In this document: piece after piece, positions 1 through 7,399 of the stretch
How positions within the stretch are numbered: position 1 is the stretch's first letter
Layout: the number at the start of each line of letters is the position of its first letter
Assembly (NCBI GenBank): GCA_002448495.1
Contig: DJYL01000135.1
Span: forward strand, 1-20,330
Direction: 5' to 3'
DNA length: 20,330 nt
DNA from: Pseudoselenomonas ruminantium
GTDB taxonomy: Bacteria; Bacillota; Negativicutes; Selenomonadales; Selenomonadaceae
Notes under the pieces: generated by a model
Told to the model about the DNA's origin: nothing
Databases searched by the model: none
The model's input: the letters and a program-made list of their open reading frames with translations, nothing else
Made by a program: the position numbers and the translations under genes

Positions 1-2346
1 ACCATGCTGCAAGCCGGCGGCCTTCAGCCCGGAGCCTGTCCGGAACTCATGAACATCGAAAATCCCGAAGTGGTAAAAAATATCCATCAAGCTTATATCG
101 AAGCCGGAGCCACCATCATTGAAACCAATACCTTCGGTGCCAGCCCGCTGAAATTAGAACACTATGGCTTAACCGACCGCATGGCCGAACTCAATGCCGC
201 CGCTGTAAAAATTGCTAAGGAAGCTGCTCAAGGCCGGGCCAAAGTCGCCGGTTCCATGGGGCCAACAGGCCGCTTTATCGAACCATTGGGCGATTTGGCC
301 TTTGATGAAGCCTATAATAACTTCTTCGCACAGGCGCAGGCCCTTGCCAAAGCCGGTGCCGATTATCTCATCATCGAAACCTGCATCGACATTCAGGAAA
401 TGCGCGCCGCTTTGCTTGCCGCCAAAGATGCCTGCGATATTCCGGTAATCTGTCAGCTTTCCTACAGCGAGGACGGGCGCACCGTAACGGGTACCGACCC
501 GCAATCGGCCGCCATTCTCCTCGATGCCATGGGCGCAGACATCATCGGGGTCAACTGCTCCCTCGGCCCGGAAGAACTCATGCCCATCGTCAAAACTTTG
601 GCAGAAAACTGCACCTGCCCCATCAGCGTCCTGCCCAACGCCGGTATGCCCTACCTCAAGGACGGCCAGACCGTCTTTCCCATGGGGCCGAAAGACTTCG
701 GCAAATGGGGGGTAAAACTTTTGGAAGCCGGTGCCAGTTACTTAGGCGGCTGCTGCGGCACAACGCCCGAACATATCCGGGAACTGGCTAAAGCCGTAAG
801 AAATTTGCCCCTGCCGGAGCGCAGACTTCCAGCCAAAAGACTTTGGCTGACCAGCCGCAGTAAATCCGTCTGCATTGATAGAAAAATGCCCACCCGCCTG
901 ATTGGCGAGCGCATCAACCCCACAGGCCGCAAAAAACTGGCTGCGGAAATCCGTGACGGCTCCCTTTTGGGCGTGAAAAAAGAAGCCGTCAATCAGGTCA
1001 AAGCCGGTGCCCATCTGCTTGATGTCAACATGGGCGTAGGCGGTATCGACCAGACTGCCGCTATGGCCAAGGCCGTCACCGAAATCGCCCAGCTTACCGA
1101 TGTGCCGCTGGCCATTGATACCAGCGATGCCGCAGCCTTGGAAGCCGGACTCAAAGCCTATCCCGGCCGCGCCCTCATCAACTCCGTGAGCTATGAGCCG
1201 GAACGCATCGAAAAGTTCCTGCCACTGGCCAAACGCTATGGCGCCGCAATTCTCTGCCTGCCCATCACGCCGGACGGTGTCCCCAAAACAGCCGAAGAAC
1301 GCATCGAGGTTATGCACAAAATCATTGCCGCCGCCAAAGATGCAGGTTTGGATGATGGTGATTTTCTCCTTGATGCCTTGGTTATGACCGTTTCTGCCGA
1401 TAAGCATGCCTGCTATGAGGTACTGATTACCCTGCAGATGTACCGGGAACGCTTTGGCTATCCTACGACCATGGGCCTTTCCAATATCTCCTTTGGCCTG
1501 CCCAACCGCCCGCTGATTAACAGCACCTTCTTTGCGATGTGTCTGGCGGCCGGCCTCGATGCCCCCATTATGAATCCTTATGACGAATCCATGCAGAACA
1601 CCCTGATGGCCTCTGCCGCACTCTTAGGCGATGACCCCAACGGTCTTGCCTACAGCAAAAACGCCGCCAATCTGGCTGTGCCCAAAGCCGCCGCTGCCGC
1701 CAAAGTAACGGAGCAGACACCGCTCGAAGCCATCAAACAGGCTGTAATCGACGGCGAAAAGGACGAAGTTCCCCTTCTGGTGGAAAATGCCCTCAACGCC
1801 GGACTTGACGGCAATACCATCACGGAACAGGCACTCACTGCCGCCATGACGGATATCGGCGTGGACTTCGGCGCAGGCCGTATGTTCCTGCCACAGGTAC
1901 TCCTGTCAGCCGAAACCATGCGAGCAGCATTCAATAAACTCAAAGAGCTGACACCGGTCAATCAGACACCGAAACAGGGAACCGTAGTTATTGCCACCGT
2001 CAAAGGCGATGTGCACGATTTGGGCAAAAATATCACCGGTGCCCTGCTCGCCAACAGCGGCTTCAAACTCATTGATTTGGGCAAGGACGTGGACAGCACG
2101 GAAATCGTCAAAGCCGCTATCGAAAACAACGCCGATATTGTCGGCCTCTGTGCGCTTATGACCACCACCATGGTACAGATTGACAAGGTGATTGCCGACC
2201 TCAAAGAAGCCGGCTGTGCGGCTAAAGTCATGGTCGGCGGCGCCGCCGTTACGCAGGAATACGCCGACAGTGCCGGAGCCGATGCTTATGCCCCGGACGG
2301 AGTAAAAGCCGTAGAACTGGCGAAAGAATTGGTAAAAAAGCAATAA
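1..2346 (+). CDS. metH: Cobalamin-dependent methionine synthase, 5'-truncated by the window edge
   Basis: Transfers the methyl group of 5-methyltetrahydrofolate to homocysteine through a bound cobalamin (cytosolic methionine synthesis). The reading frame is open from base 1. Family members begin with a segment ending in a GAMGTMLQ-like motif, so the first visible ATG (base 4) is probably internal and a few residues are missing. Numbered from that ATG, residues 1-270 form the homocysteine/zinc barrel (ligands Cys185 in GVNCSLGP and Cys250-Cys251 in GGCCGTTPEH). The pterin-binding domain starts near GERINPTG at 301. The cap and B12 domain carries GDVHDLGKN, with His671 the expected lower axial cobalt ligand. 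The protein stops after the B12 domain at about 780 residues, so the C-terminal S-adenosylmethionine reactivation domain of the long E. coli enzyme is absent, as in several Firmicutes and Thermotoga forms. Family call is very secure. Confidence 0.96.
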   Translation, partial: TMLQAGGLQPGACPELMNIENPEVVKNIHQAYIEAGATIIETNTFGASPLKLEHYGLTDRMAELNAAAVKIAKEAAQGRAKVAGSMGPTGRFIEPLGDLAFDEAYNNFFAQAQALAKAGADYLIIETCIDIQEMRAALLAAKDACDIPVICQLSYSEDGRTVTGTDPQSAAILLDAMGADIIGVNCSLGPEELMPIVKTLAENCTCPISVLPNAGMPYLKDGQTVFPMGPKDFGKWGVKLLEAGASYLGGCCGTTPEHIRELAKAVRNLPLPERRLPAKRLWLTSRSKSVCIDRKMPTRLIGERINPTGRKKLAAEIRDGSLLGVKKEAVNQVKAGAHLLDVNMGVGGIDQTAAMAKAVTEIAQLTDVPLAIDTSDAAALEAGLKAYPGRALINSVSYEPERIEKFLPLAKRYGAAILCLPITPDGVPKTAEERIEVMHKIIAAAKDAGLDDGDFLLDALVMTVSADKHACYEVLITLQMYRERFGYPTTMGLSNISFGLPNRPLINSTFFAMCLAAGLDAPIMNPYDESMQNTLMASAALLGDDPNGLAYSKNAANLAVPKAAAAAKVTEQTPLEAIKQAVIDGEKDEVPLLVENALNAGLDGNTITEQALTAAMTDIGVDFGAGRMFLPQVLLSAETMRAAFNKLKELTPVNQTPKQGTVVIATVKGDVHDLGKNITGALLANSGFKLIDLGKDVDSTEIVKAAIENNADIVGLCALMTTTMVQIDKVIADLKEAGCAAKVMVGGAAVTQEYADSAGADAYAPDGVKAVELAKELVKKQ

Positions 2347-2347
2347 G

Positions 2348-2394
2348 TTATCCACAGTTTTATCCACAATATTCACGTTTTCCGTGGATAACTT
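2348..2394. promoter_or_regulatory. Cluster of three DnaA boxes between metH and pfkA
   Basis: Perfect TTATCCACA boxes lie at 2348-2356 and 2360-2368. A third box in the opposite orientation (CGTGGATAA, one mismatch) is at 2383-2391. The outer boxes are part of an 11-bp perfect inverted repeat (AAGTTATCCAC at 2345-2355 and GTGGATAACTT at 2384-2394). The cluster starts directly after the metH stop codon, about 15 kb from dnaA. The boxes are seen directly. A role in DnaA titration or reactivation is inferred. Confidence 0.7.
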
Positions 2395-2410
2395 GCTTAT
2401 AAAGGCACTA

Positions 2411-2437
2411 AAAAGGGAGGCGAAACGCCTCCCTTTT
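2411..2437. terminator. Bidirectional terminator between convergent metH and pfkA
   Basis: Perfect 12-bp inverted repeat (AAAAGGGAGGCG at 2411-2422 and its complement at 2426-2437) with an AAA loop. A/T runs on both sides let it end both metH and pfkA transcripts. Confidence 0.85.
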
Positions 2438-2449
2438 ATATATTCTTTT

Positions 2450-3412
2450 TTAGAACAGGACTTTTGCCAGATGCAAGTATTCCGGGTCAAGCTGTTTCTT
2501 GTTGTTTACGGAGTCATGCAGGTCGATGGATACTACACGTCCCTTGCTGAAGCCGAATACCACATCAGACAGACCGGAAATCAACGCCAGAGCAGCCTGC
2601 TCACCGAGCTGGCTGGCACGTACACGGTCGATAACCGTGGGCGAACCGCCACGCTGAATGTGACCCAGTACCGTTACACGGGTATCGAGTTCCGTCTTCT
2701 TGGCAATGAAATCCCCGATTTCCTGTGCATTGCCTGCGCCTTCAGCAACTACTACAAGGATGTAGCGCTTGCCCTGTTCATAGGCATTCTTCATGTCATC
2801 ACAGAGCTTGTCCAGGTCAAACGATTCTTCCGGTACGAGAATGTACTCAGCACCACCGGAAATACCGGCAACCAGTGCCAGCCACCCCGAACTGCGGCCC
2901 ATTACTTCCATAACGATGACACGACGATGGGCCGAAGCCGTGTCACGTAACTTATTGATGGCATCAATGATGGTATTGGCAGCCGTATCGCAGCCAATCG
3001 TGTAGTCAGAACCCCAAACGTCATTGTCGATGGTACCCGGCAGGCCTACGATAGGAATGCCCGTTTCCTGCGACAGCAGGGAAGCACCACGCAGGGAGCC
3101 GTCACCGCCGATTACGCACAGACCCTGAATCCCGCGGTCAACGAGATGCTGATAGCCCAGCATACGGCCTTCCGGTGTCTTCCAGCGTTTGCAGCGTGCC
3201 GTTCCGAGGAACGTACCACCGCGCTGAATGATATCACCCACGTCTTTGGACTGCATTTCAAACATCCGTTCTTCCAGCAAGCCATGATAGCCGTCTTTAA
3301 TCCCCCAAACCTTTACCCCTTCGTAAAGAGCCGTGCGGACAACAGCGCGAGCCGCCGCATTCATTCCGGGGCTGTCGCCGCCGCTGGTCATGACTGCAAT
3401 GCTTTTTAACAT
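2450..3412 (-). CDS. pfkA: ATP-dependent 6-phosphofructokinase
   Basis: Phosphorylates fructose 6-phosphate to fructose 1,6-bisphosphate, the committed step of glycolysis, in the cytosol. The start at 3412 gives 320 residues, the length of E. coli PfkA, and is preceded by an AAGGGGGA ribosome binding site. The frame extends upstream but that part has no family similarity. Visible motifs: GGDSPGMN at 11-18 (nucleotide loop), GGDGS at 102-106, the catalytic segment GTIDND at 126-131 and MEVMGR at 168-173 (substrate binding). Glycine rather than aspartate after GGD (GGDGS, not GGDD) indicates ATP rather than pyrophosphate as phosphoryl donor. It is a monocistronic gene convergent with metH. Confidence 0.97.
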   Translation of the reverse strand: MLKSIAVMTSGGDSPGMNAAARAVVRTALYEGVKVWGIKDGYHGLLEERMFEMQSKDVGDIIQRGGTFLGTARCKRWKTPEGRMLGYQHLVDRGIQGLCVIGGDGSLRGASLLSQETGIPIVGLPGTIDNDVWGSDYTIGCDTAANTIIDAINKLRDTASAHRRVIVMEVMGRSSGWLALVAGISGGAEYILVPEESFDLDKLCDDMKNAYEQGKRYILVVVAEGAGNAQEIGDFIAKKTELDTRVTVLGHIQRGGSPTVIDRVRASQLGEQAALALISGLSDVVFGFSKGRVVSIDLHDSVNNKKQLDPEYLHLAKVLF

Positions 3413-3492
3413 AATCGAAGTTCCCCCTTGAATTATCAGCAATCTGCGGTCATATGGCTGGCCGCAGGAAAAAACAAATCTCACTAATCCCT

Positions 3493-3501
3493 ATCATATC
3501 A
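3493..3501 (-). promoter_or_regulatory. Candidate pfkA promoter, extended -10
   Basis: On the minus strand a TGA-TATGAT extended -10 element lies about 80 bp upstream of the pfkA start. No convincing -35 hexamer is present at 16-18 bp. The predicted leader contains a 6-bp CTGCGG/CCGCAG hairpin (about 3443-3467), role unknown. Confidence 0.4.
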
Positions 3502-3558
3502 TAAAAAGAAGAAATCTAACAGGAATTTTTTCATGTACCTACAAAGTTAATTGTTACT

Positions 3559-3730
3559 GGCAGAAGGGGACTGTTTTTTGTATTCGCGCAAATGTCTCGC
3601 ATGGTATTGCCGTTTTTTTAGCTATATGCGCTGGTCACCACGGCGCGGCTTTCAACTTTACTTCCCGGTCTTTCTTTCGCGAGCCAGCCTGCGGCAGTGC
3701 GCTCCATACAAAAAACAGCCCCCTTCTGCC
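3559..3730. repeat. Palindromic (MITE-like) element with 25-bp inverted ends
   Basis: The arms at 3559-3583 and 3706-3730 are inverted copies that match at 24 of 25 positions. They enclose 122 bp that contain further short inverted repeats (GCGCA-type pieces near both inner ends). Weaker similarity continues outward to AATT on both sides, so the element may span about 3549-3745. Read on the minus strand the single mismatch becomes a G-U pair, so an RNA from that strand would be fully paired in the arms. No transposase is present. A short open frame runs through it (minus strand, ending near 3618), but I do not consider it a gene. A dispersed non-autonomous repeat is the best guess. A structured small RNA is the alternative. 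Confidence 0.55.
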
Positions 3731-3781
3731 AAGACACAAATTCCCCTCGCCCTGACGACATTTGCTTACTTGAAAATATCC

Positions 3782-3810
3782 TTGACAATGAGATATATTT
3801 CGTGTTAAAT
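3782..3810 (+). promoter_or_regulatory. Promoter of the ZTP riboswitch/AICAR transformylase transcript
   Basis: TTGACA at 3782-3787 and TTAAAT at 3805-3810 with a 17-bp spacer. The predicted start near 3817 lies just ahead of the riboswitch. Confidence 0.75.
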
Positions 3811-3823
3811 TCGTTGTAGTTGA

Positions 3824-3916
3824 TGCTGTGCGACTGACGGAAGTGGATAACCACAGGGAGCACAGGGAAGAAAAGCCGACCGTCTGGGTGAAAGCCCGGA
3901 TTTGTGTCGGCTTTTT
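3824..3916 (+). promoter_or_regulatory. ZTP (pfl) riboswitch with terminator expression platform
   Basis: Senses ZTP/ZMP (AICAR nucleotides), which accumulate when 10-formyl-tetrahydrofolate is short. P1 is CTGTGC (3826-3831) with GCACAG (3860-3865). The internal loop carries GACTGACGG. P2 is GTGG/CCAC (3843-3846, 3851-3854) with an ATAA loop. GGGAG follows, and the conserved 3' segment CCGACCGTCTGGG lies at 3876-3888. These match the pfl consensus elements GACUGGCG and CCGCCUGGG as I remember them. Ligand binding should favour the 3' segment's pseudoknot over the overlapping terminator. The next gene is a ZMP-consuming enzyme, a classic target of this class. Confidence 0.9.
3871..3916 (+). 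terminator. Regulated intrinsic terminator of the ZTP riboswitch
   Basis: AAAAGCCGAC (3871-3880) pairs perfectly with GTCGGCTTTT (3906-3915), enclosing a small CTGGG/CCCGG hairpin. The T-run is at 3912-3916. The 5' arm includes the CCGAC of the riboswitch core, which supports mutually exclusive folding. Confidence 0.85.
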
Positions 3917-3946
3917 GCTATATGGAGGATATGGAGGAAAATTGCA

Positions 3947-5116
3947 ATGACAGAAATGGAACTGAAATACGGCTGCAACCCCAATCAGAAACCGGCCAGA
4001 GTTTTCTGCGAAAAAGGTCTGCCCTTTACGGTGCTGAATGGCAAACCGGGGTATATCAACCTGCTCGATGCCTTTAACAGCTGGCAGCTTGTGCGTGAAC
4101 TCAAAGAAGCCACCGGCCTGCCCGCCGCCGCTTCCTTCAAACACGTCAGCCCGGCAGGTGCCGCCGTTGCCGTTCCCCTTTCCGAAGCCCTGCAAAAGGC
4201 CTGCTTCGTCGAAGGCGTGGAACTCAGCCCTGTGGCAACCGCCTATATCCGCGCCCGCGGTGCTGACCGCATGTCCTCCTATGGTGATTTCGTTGCCCTG
4301 TCCGATGAATGCGATGCCCAGACCGCCAGTTTCCTGAAACGCGAAGTTTCCGACGGCATTATTGCCCCTTCCTACACTGCTGAAGCACTGGAAATCCTGA
4401 AATCCAAGCGCAAAGGCACTTATCTCGTCATTCAGATGGATACCGAATATCAGCCTGCACCGCTGGAACAGAAACAGGTCTTTGGCATTACCTTTGAACA
4501 ACAGCGCAATGATATCAAACTCACTGCTGACTGCCTCAAAGAGATTCCCACGGCCAACAAAGAACTGCCGGAAAGCGCCAAGCGTGACCTTTTAATTGCC
4601 TTGATTACCTTGAAATACACCCAGTCCAATTCCGTCTGCTATGCCAAAGACGGACAGGCTATCGGCATTGGCGCTGGGCAGCAGTCCCGTGTGCATTGCA
4701 CCCGCCTTGCCGGCAATAAGGCCGATATCTGGTATCTGCGCCAGTGTCCCAAGGTAATGAACCTTCCGTTCCGTGACGATGTACGCCGCCCGGACAGAGA
4801 CAATGCCATTGATGTATACGTTGGCGAAGAAAGCGAAGACCTGTTAACCGATGGCAGCTGGGAACACCTGTTCACCGAAAAACCTGCCCCGCTTACCCGC
4901 GAGGAAAAAAAGGCATGGCTTGCCACACAGACAGGCGTTGCCCTTGGCTCGGATGCCTTCTTCCCCTTCGGTGACAATATCGAACGCGCCCGCAAAAGCG
5001 GTGTAAGCTACATTGCACAGGCAGGCGGTTCCATCCGTGACGATAACGTTATCGCCACCTGCGACAAGTACAATATGACCATGGCTATGACGCATATTCG
5101 CTTGTTCCATCATTAA
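3947..5116 (+). CDS. purH: Stand-alone AICAR transformylase (phosphoribosylaminoimidazolecarboxamide formyltransferase)
   Basis: Formylates AICAR (ZMP) to FAICAR with 10-formyl-tetrahydrofolate, the penultimate step of purine synthesis. The 389-residue protein contains only the AICAR transformylase part. The N-terminal IMP cyclohydrolase (MGS-like) domain of the usual ~510-residue bifunctional PurH is absent. Visible motifs: KHVSPAG at 65-71 (equivalent of the catalytic Lys-His pair), GIGAGQQSRVHCTRLA at 241-256, SDAFFPFGDNI at 335-345, AQAGGSIRDD at 357-366 and a HIRLFHH end. Start 3947 is chosen because GGAGG sits at 3933-3937. A second GGAGG at 3924-3928 is also present. An in-frame TTG at 3902 lies inside the terminator and is unlikely. 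Ring closure to IMP must be encoded elsewhere. The symbol is used loosely for this short form. Confidence 0.92.
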   Translation: MTEMELKYGCNPNQKPARVFCEKGLPFTVLNGKPGYINLLDAFNSWQLVRELKEATGLPAAASFKHVSPAGAAVAVPLSEALQKACFVEGVELSPVATAYIRARGADRMSSYGDFVALSDECDAQTASFLKREVSDGIIAPSYTAEALEILKSKRKGTYLVIQMDTEYQPAPLEQKQVFGITFEQQRNDIKLTADCLKEIPTANKELPESAKRDLLIALITLKYTQSNSVCYAKDGQAIGIGAGQQSRVHCTRLAGNKADIWYLRQCPKVMNLPFRDDVRRPDRDNAIDVYVGEESEDLLTDGSWEHLFTEKPAPLTREEKKAWLATQTGVALGSDAFFPFGDNIERARKSGVSYIAQAGGSIRDDNVIATCDKYNMTMAMTHIRLFHH

Positions 5117-5149
5117 TTTACTTACCCCGTTCTTACACATACACACAGC

Positions 5150-5182
5150 AAAATCGCTGACGGCTAGTCCGTCAGCGATTTT
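5150..5182. terminator. Bidirectional terminator after the AICAR transformylase gene
   Basis: A 14-bp perfect inverted repeat (AAAATCGCTGACGG at 5150-5163 and its complement at 5169-5182) with a CTAGT loop. It separates the convergent genes ending at 5116 and 5195. Confidence 0.9.
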
Positions 5183-5194
5183 AACTTTTATGAT

Positions 5195-5878
5195 TTACAG
5201 GGAAATCCGGAAAACATCCTCCAGTACATCCCGCACACTCGTATGTGCAGGCCAGAACTGATTCTTTTTCTTCATCACCTTCATTACACTGTGATAAATT
5301 TCATCCTCCAAAGAGCCGGACACGATATTTTCCCAATTGTGCACACTATAGGGCCGTTCCTTGATGGCATTATCCGGACGGCCTGCGACCTCCAGCTCAC
5401 TCAGGAATTGTATCTGCTGTGTTTTGGGACGCAGGTAATAATGTTCCAAAAAATACTTCTGCGGATAGCTGTACTCCTCGTCAGGCTCTACCTTCACCAG
5501 CCGAATCCACACATCCAGAATCTTTTCCGACTCTGAATAAGGAATATCCCGCCAACGGGCATTCTGAGAATCCAGATAGTAAGCAAAGCCATTATCTTCC
5601 AGCAAAAAAACATAGCGTTCCTTTTTACTTTGCGCTTCTGCACCCTGTCCATTCTGCTGTCGTTTTTTCTCTAAGGCCTTAGCTAAGGCGCCTTTTTCCT
5701 CACTGCTGTCCTGCTTGCTGAACCAGTCATCAGCACGGCTGGTATCCGTCTTTATCTCGGTGTTAGCCGGAATCTCCTCCGGTTCTGCCCCAATCTCCTC
5801 TGCCGCCTGTCCCCAGAGCGGCATACACCATATAACAGCAACTACCCCCGCAGCCGCCCACTTCTGCCACTTGTTCAT
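5195..5878 (-). CDS. Exported protein of unknown function, 227 aa
   Basis: No family recognised with confidence. Residues 1-26 look like a Sec signal peptide (MNKWQKW, a hydrophobic stretch, then GQAA). Next comes an acidic, charged linker (about 27-80) with EE/DD and KK clusters. The compact part that follows has alternating aromatic and charged residues: YVFLLEDNGFAYYLD, then WRDIPYSESEKILDVWIRLV and YFLEHYYLRPK. This short beta-rich pattern with a conserved VWIRL vaguely recalls small surface-adhesin-E-like exported domains, but that is only an impression. Start 5878 has AGAGGTGA at the right distance. An in-frame ATG 24 bp upstream would place that site inside the gene. It lies on the same strand as the exported-protein gene at 6006-7147, separated by a terminator. 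Confidence 0.7.
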   Translation of the reverse strand: MNKWQKWAAAGVVAVIWCMPLWGQAAEEIGAEPEEIPANTEIKTDTSRADDWFSKQDSSEEKGALAKALEKKRQQNGQGAEAQSKKERYVFLLEDNGFAYYLDSQNARWRDIPYSESEKILDVWIRLVKVEPDEEYSYPQKYFLEHYYLRPKTQQIQFLSELEVAGRPDNAIKERPYSVHNWENIVSGSLEDEIYHSVMKVMKKKNQFWPAHTSVRDVLEDVFRISL

Positions 5879-5964
5879 CAGCTCACCTCTATTCACAGAC
5901 ACATCATCTTATTTCTATGTATATTCTCCATTCATGCAAAATATCCTTTTCCTTATGCACAAGA

Positions 5965-5994
5965 GAAAAAATAAGCAGGGATTTCTCCCCGCTT
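5965..5994 (-). terminator. Terminator downstream of the poly-G gene
   Basis: On the minus strand AAGCGGGG pairs with CCCTGCTT (one G-U) around a 6-nt loop and is followed by ATTTTTCTC. It ends the transcript of the 6006-7147 gene before the next gene on that strand. Confidence 0.7.
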
Positions 5995-6005
5995 GTATCA
6001 AATAG

Positions 6006-7147
6006 TCACCGTTCACTAACCTTAATATCGTCCATTGCTTCCTGCATCGCATTGGCTACAGAGCGCTCCAATACCCGTCCATTGATATGTCCATTATGCG
6101 TTTTCCCGCTGGTTGCAATATCATTGCGGTAAAGGTAATTACCACTATTTACATCAATCAAACGAACACGCAGCCACACATTCTTGGTTACTGTGTTGGT
6201 GTTAAACAACACATAGTCATGCCCATAAACCTTTCCCTTGCCATTGCTAAGAGTCAGGACAAATACATAATCGTAATTGCATTCACGACCTGCCCGCACA
6301 TAGTCCATACGGCGCATATCGGCAAGACCACGAGGACGGTTTGGAATAGCCATACCATCAACATCTACACGTGAAGATTTTGTCACGCGCGTTTCATCTC
6401 CAGATACATTATTTTTACTGCCACCAATACGTATTCTTGCGCCCCAGCCTTTGTTATCTGTATTCGTTATGTTGTTGATTATCCCAGTAGTTGTGCTATC
6501 TACTGTGTTGTTAAAAGAATCATTACTTGTAATTCCATTATCATCATCTGACGAATCAGCATTACTTTGTGACCCCGTAACACTTCCAGATACTTCAGAA
6601 CCTATATATACCGTTTTGGATTGATCCGTTGGTGGTTTATATGTTCTTTTCCCTCCACCAATACTAGCACTTATTCCCTTAGTCGCTGTTGAATAATTAT
6701 ATTCCGTTTCCCGTGTGGTAGCATATTCCCGCTGGTCATAATATAAATCTTCTGCATACTGCAACAATCTGCTGTTTATATCCGTTCCCTTAATAACCGC
6801 GAAATAGTCAATCGGGAATTTTTGCCGCAAACGGCTATAGACCTGATTCTTTACGCGGTCTTCCACCACCATATTTTCATCACCATTGATGACTACGGCA
6901 ATCCTCACCCGCCCATCACGCGCCGGCTTATCATCTCCGTAAATCAACTCATGGGAGCGACGGTAAACATCGGAACTCTCATAGTCTTTATGCTTTTTCA
7001 GTTCCCTCTCCATAACCTCAATCTTCGGCTGGCTCCGGGCTTCGACAACGGCAAATCCCCAATCCGTCTGACTTAAATTTAGAGTCTGCCCCCCCCGCAA
7101 ATACAAATGCCCATTGTCAATGCAATCATAAAAGTCTTCTTTCCCAT
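6006..7147 (-). CDS. Exported protein with a frame-breaking run of eight G in its leader (candidate phase-variable gene)
   Basis: The best start is the ATG at 7147, with GAGGGGG upstream and a promoter at 7212-7240. It opens a signal-like leader (MGKKTFMIALTMGICIC). Eight consecutive G (7089-7096) follow, and in the frame as given translation stops after 22 codons at 7079. With nine or six G the leader joins a long frame ending at 6006 (about 380 aa with nine). That frame alone runs from a TTG at 7106, without a ribosome binding site. The product has an early charged alpha/beta part (GRVRIAVVINGDE), a Ser/Thr/Asn/Asp-rich low-complexity middle and a C-terminal part (YDYVFVLTLSNG, then VWLRVRLIDVNSGNYLYR and a terminal helix). 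The C-terminal pattern resembles CsgG/LpoB-like envelope lipoproteins, a weak inference. The middle is richer in A/T than neighbouring genes. A sequencing error in the homopolymer cannot be excluded. Confidence 0.7.
7089..7096 (-). repeat. Run of eight G (minus strand) in the leader of the 6006-7147 gene
   Basis: Eight C on the plus strand. It lies 18 codons into the leader, a typical place for slipped-strand phase variation. Gain of one or loss of two bases restores the full frame. Confidence 0.8.
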
Positions 7148-7211
7148 CTTTTTAGCCCCCTCACAAATCCCTTTGTATTGGTAAAATCTACGGTCACTTA
7201 TTGCACTCTAT

Positions 7212-7240
7212 ATTATATCCTAAATTTTCACAAAAGTCCA
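7212..7240 (-). promoter_or_regulatory. Promoter of the poly-G gene
   Basis: Minus-strand TGGACT (7235-7240), 17-bp spacer and a perfect TATAAT (7212-7217). The predicted leader is about 58 nt. Confidence 0.65.
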
Positions 7241-7260
7241 TTTTATCTTTTTGCGCAACG

Positions 7261-7292
7261 AAAAAAGCCGCCCTCGACCAAAAGGGCGACTT
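7261..7292 (-). terminator. Terminator of antisense RNA 1
   Basis: Minus-strand AAAGTCGCCCT pairs with AGGGCGGCTTT (one U-G) and is followed by a run of T. Confidence 0.8.
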
Positions 7293-7369
7293 TCTCATGT
7301 CCTAACAGCGGACTTCGTGCGTTGCTGACAGCCAATCTGCAACGCCATTAGCTATGAAATATTTACCTT
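7261..7369 (-). ncRNA. Antisense RNA 1, candidate type I antitoxin (~110 nt)
   Basis: Predicted to start near 7369 from the extended -10 at 7376-7384 and end in the terminator at 7261-7292. Its first ~17 nt include GGUAAAUAUUUCAUA, the exact complement of 15 nt of peptide mRNA 1 (7449-7463) covering the start codon and codons 2-5. Behind this seed are a 7-bp stem (GCGTTGC at 7319-7325, GCAACGC at 7339-7345), a GTCC/GGAC hairpin and the terminator. The RNA is encoded beside its target mRNA and diverges from it, so regulation would rest on the short seed. Seen in the sequence: promoter, terminator and complementarity. Expression and function are inferred. Confidence 0.72.
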
Positions 7370-7375
7370 GCTTAT

Positions 7376-7384
7376 ATTGTAGCA
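7376..7384 (-). promoter_or_regulatory. Promoter of antisense RNA 1, extended -10
   Basis: Minus-strand TGC-TACAAT. No clear -35 element. It is back to back with the peptide promoter at 7400-7408. Confidence 0.6.
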
Positions 7385-7399
7385 CACAGCAACAGAAAA

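Noticed and set aside
742..1407. Minus-strand open frame of 221 codons opposite metH
   Set aside because: Covered by conserved metH coding sequence. The translation shows no domain and the start has no ribosome site.
3618..3705. Short minus-strand frame within the palindromic element
   Set aside because: About 29 codons inside an inverted repeat without a ribosome binding site. It is probably just repeat sequence that happens to be open.
3549..3745. 6S RNA or SRP RNA as identity of the palindromic element
   Set aside because: The long hairpin shape is suggestive, but the SRP core sequence is missing and the nearly perfect 25-bp closing stem is unlike 6S RNA. A mobile repeat fits better.
3635..4501. 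Minus-strand open frame of 288 codons crossing the ZTP riboswitch and the AICAR transformylase start
   Set aside because: It runs through promoter, riboswitch, terminator and a conserved gene on the other strand. No family resemblance.
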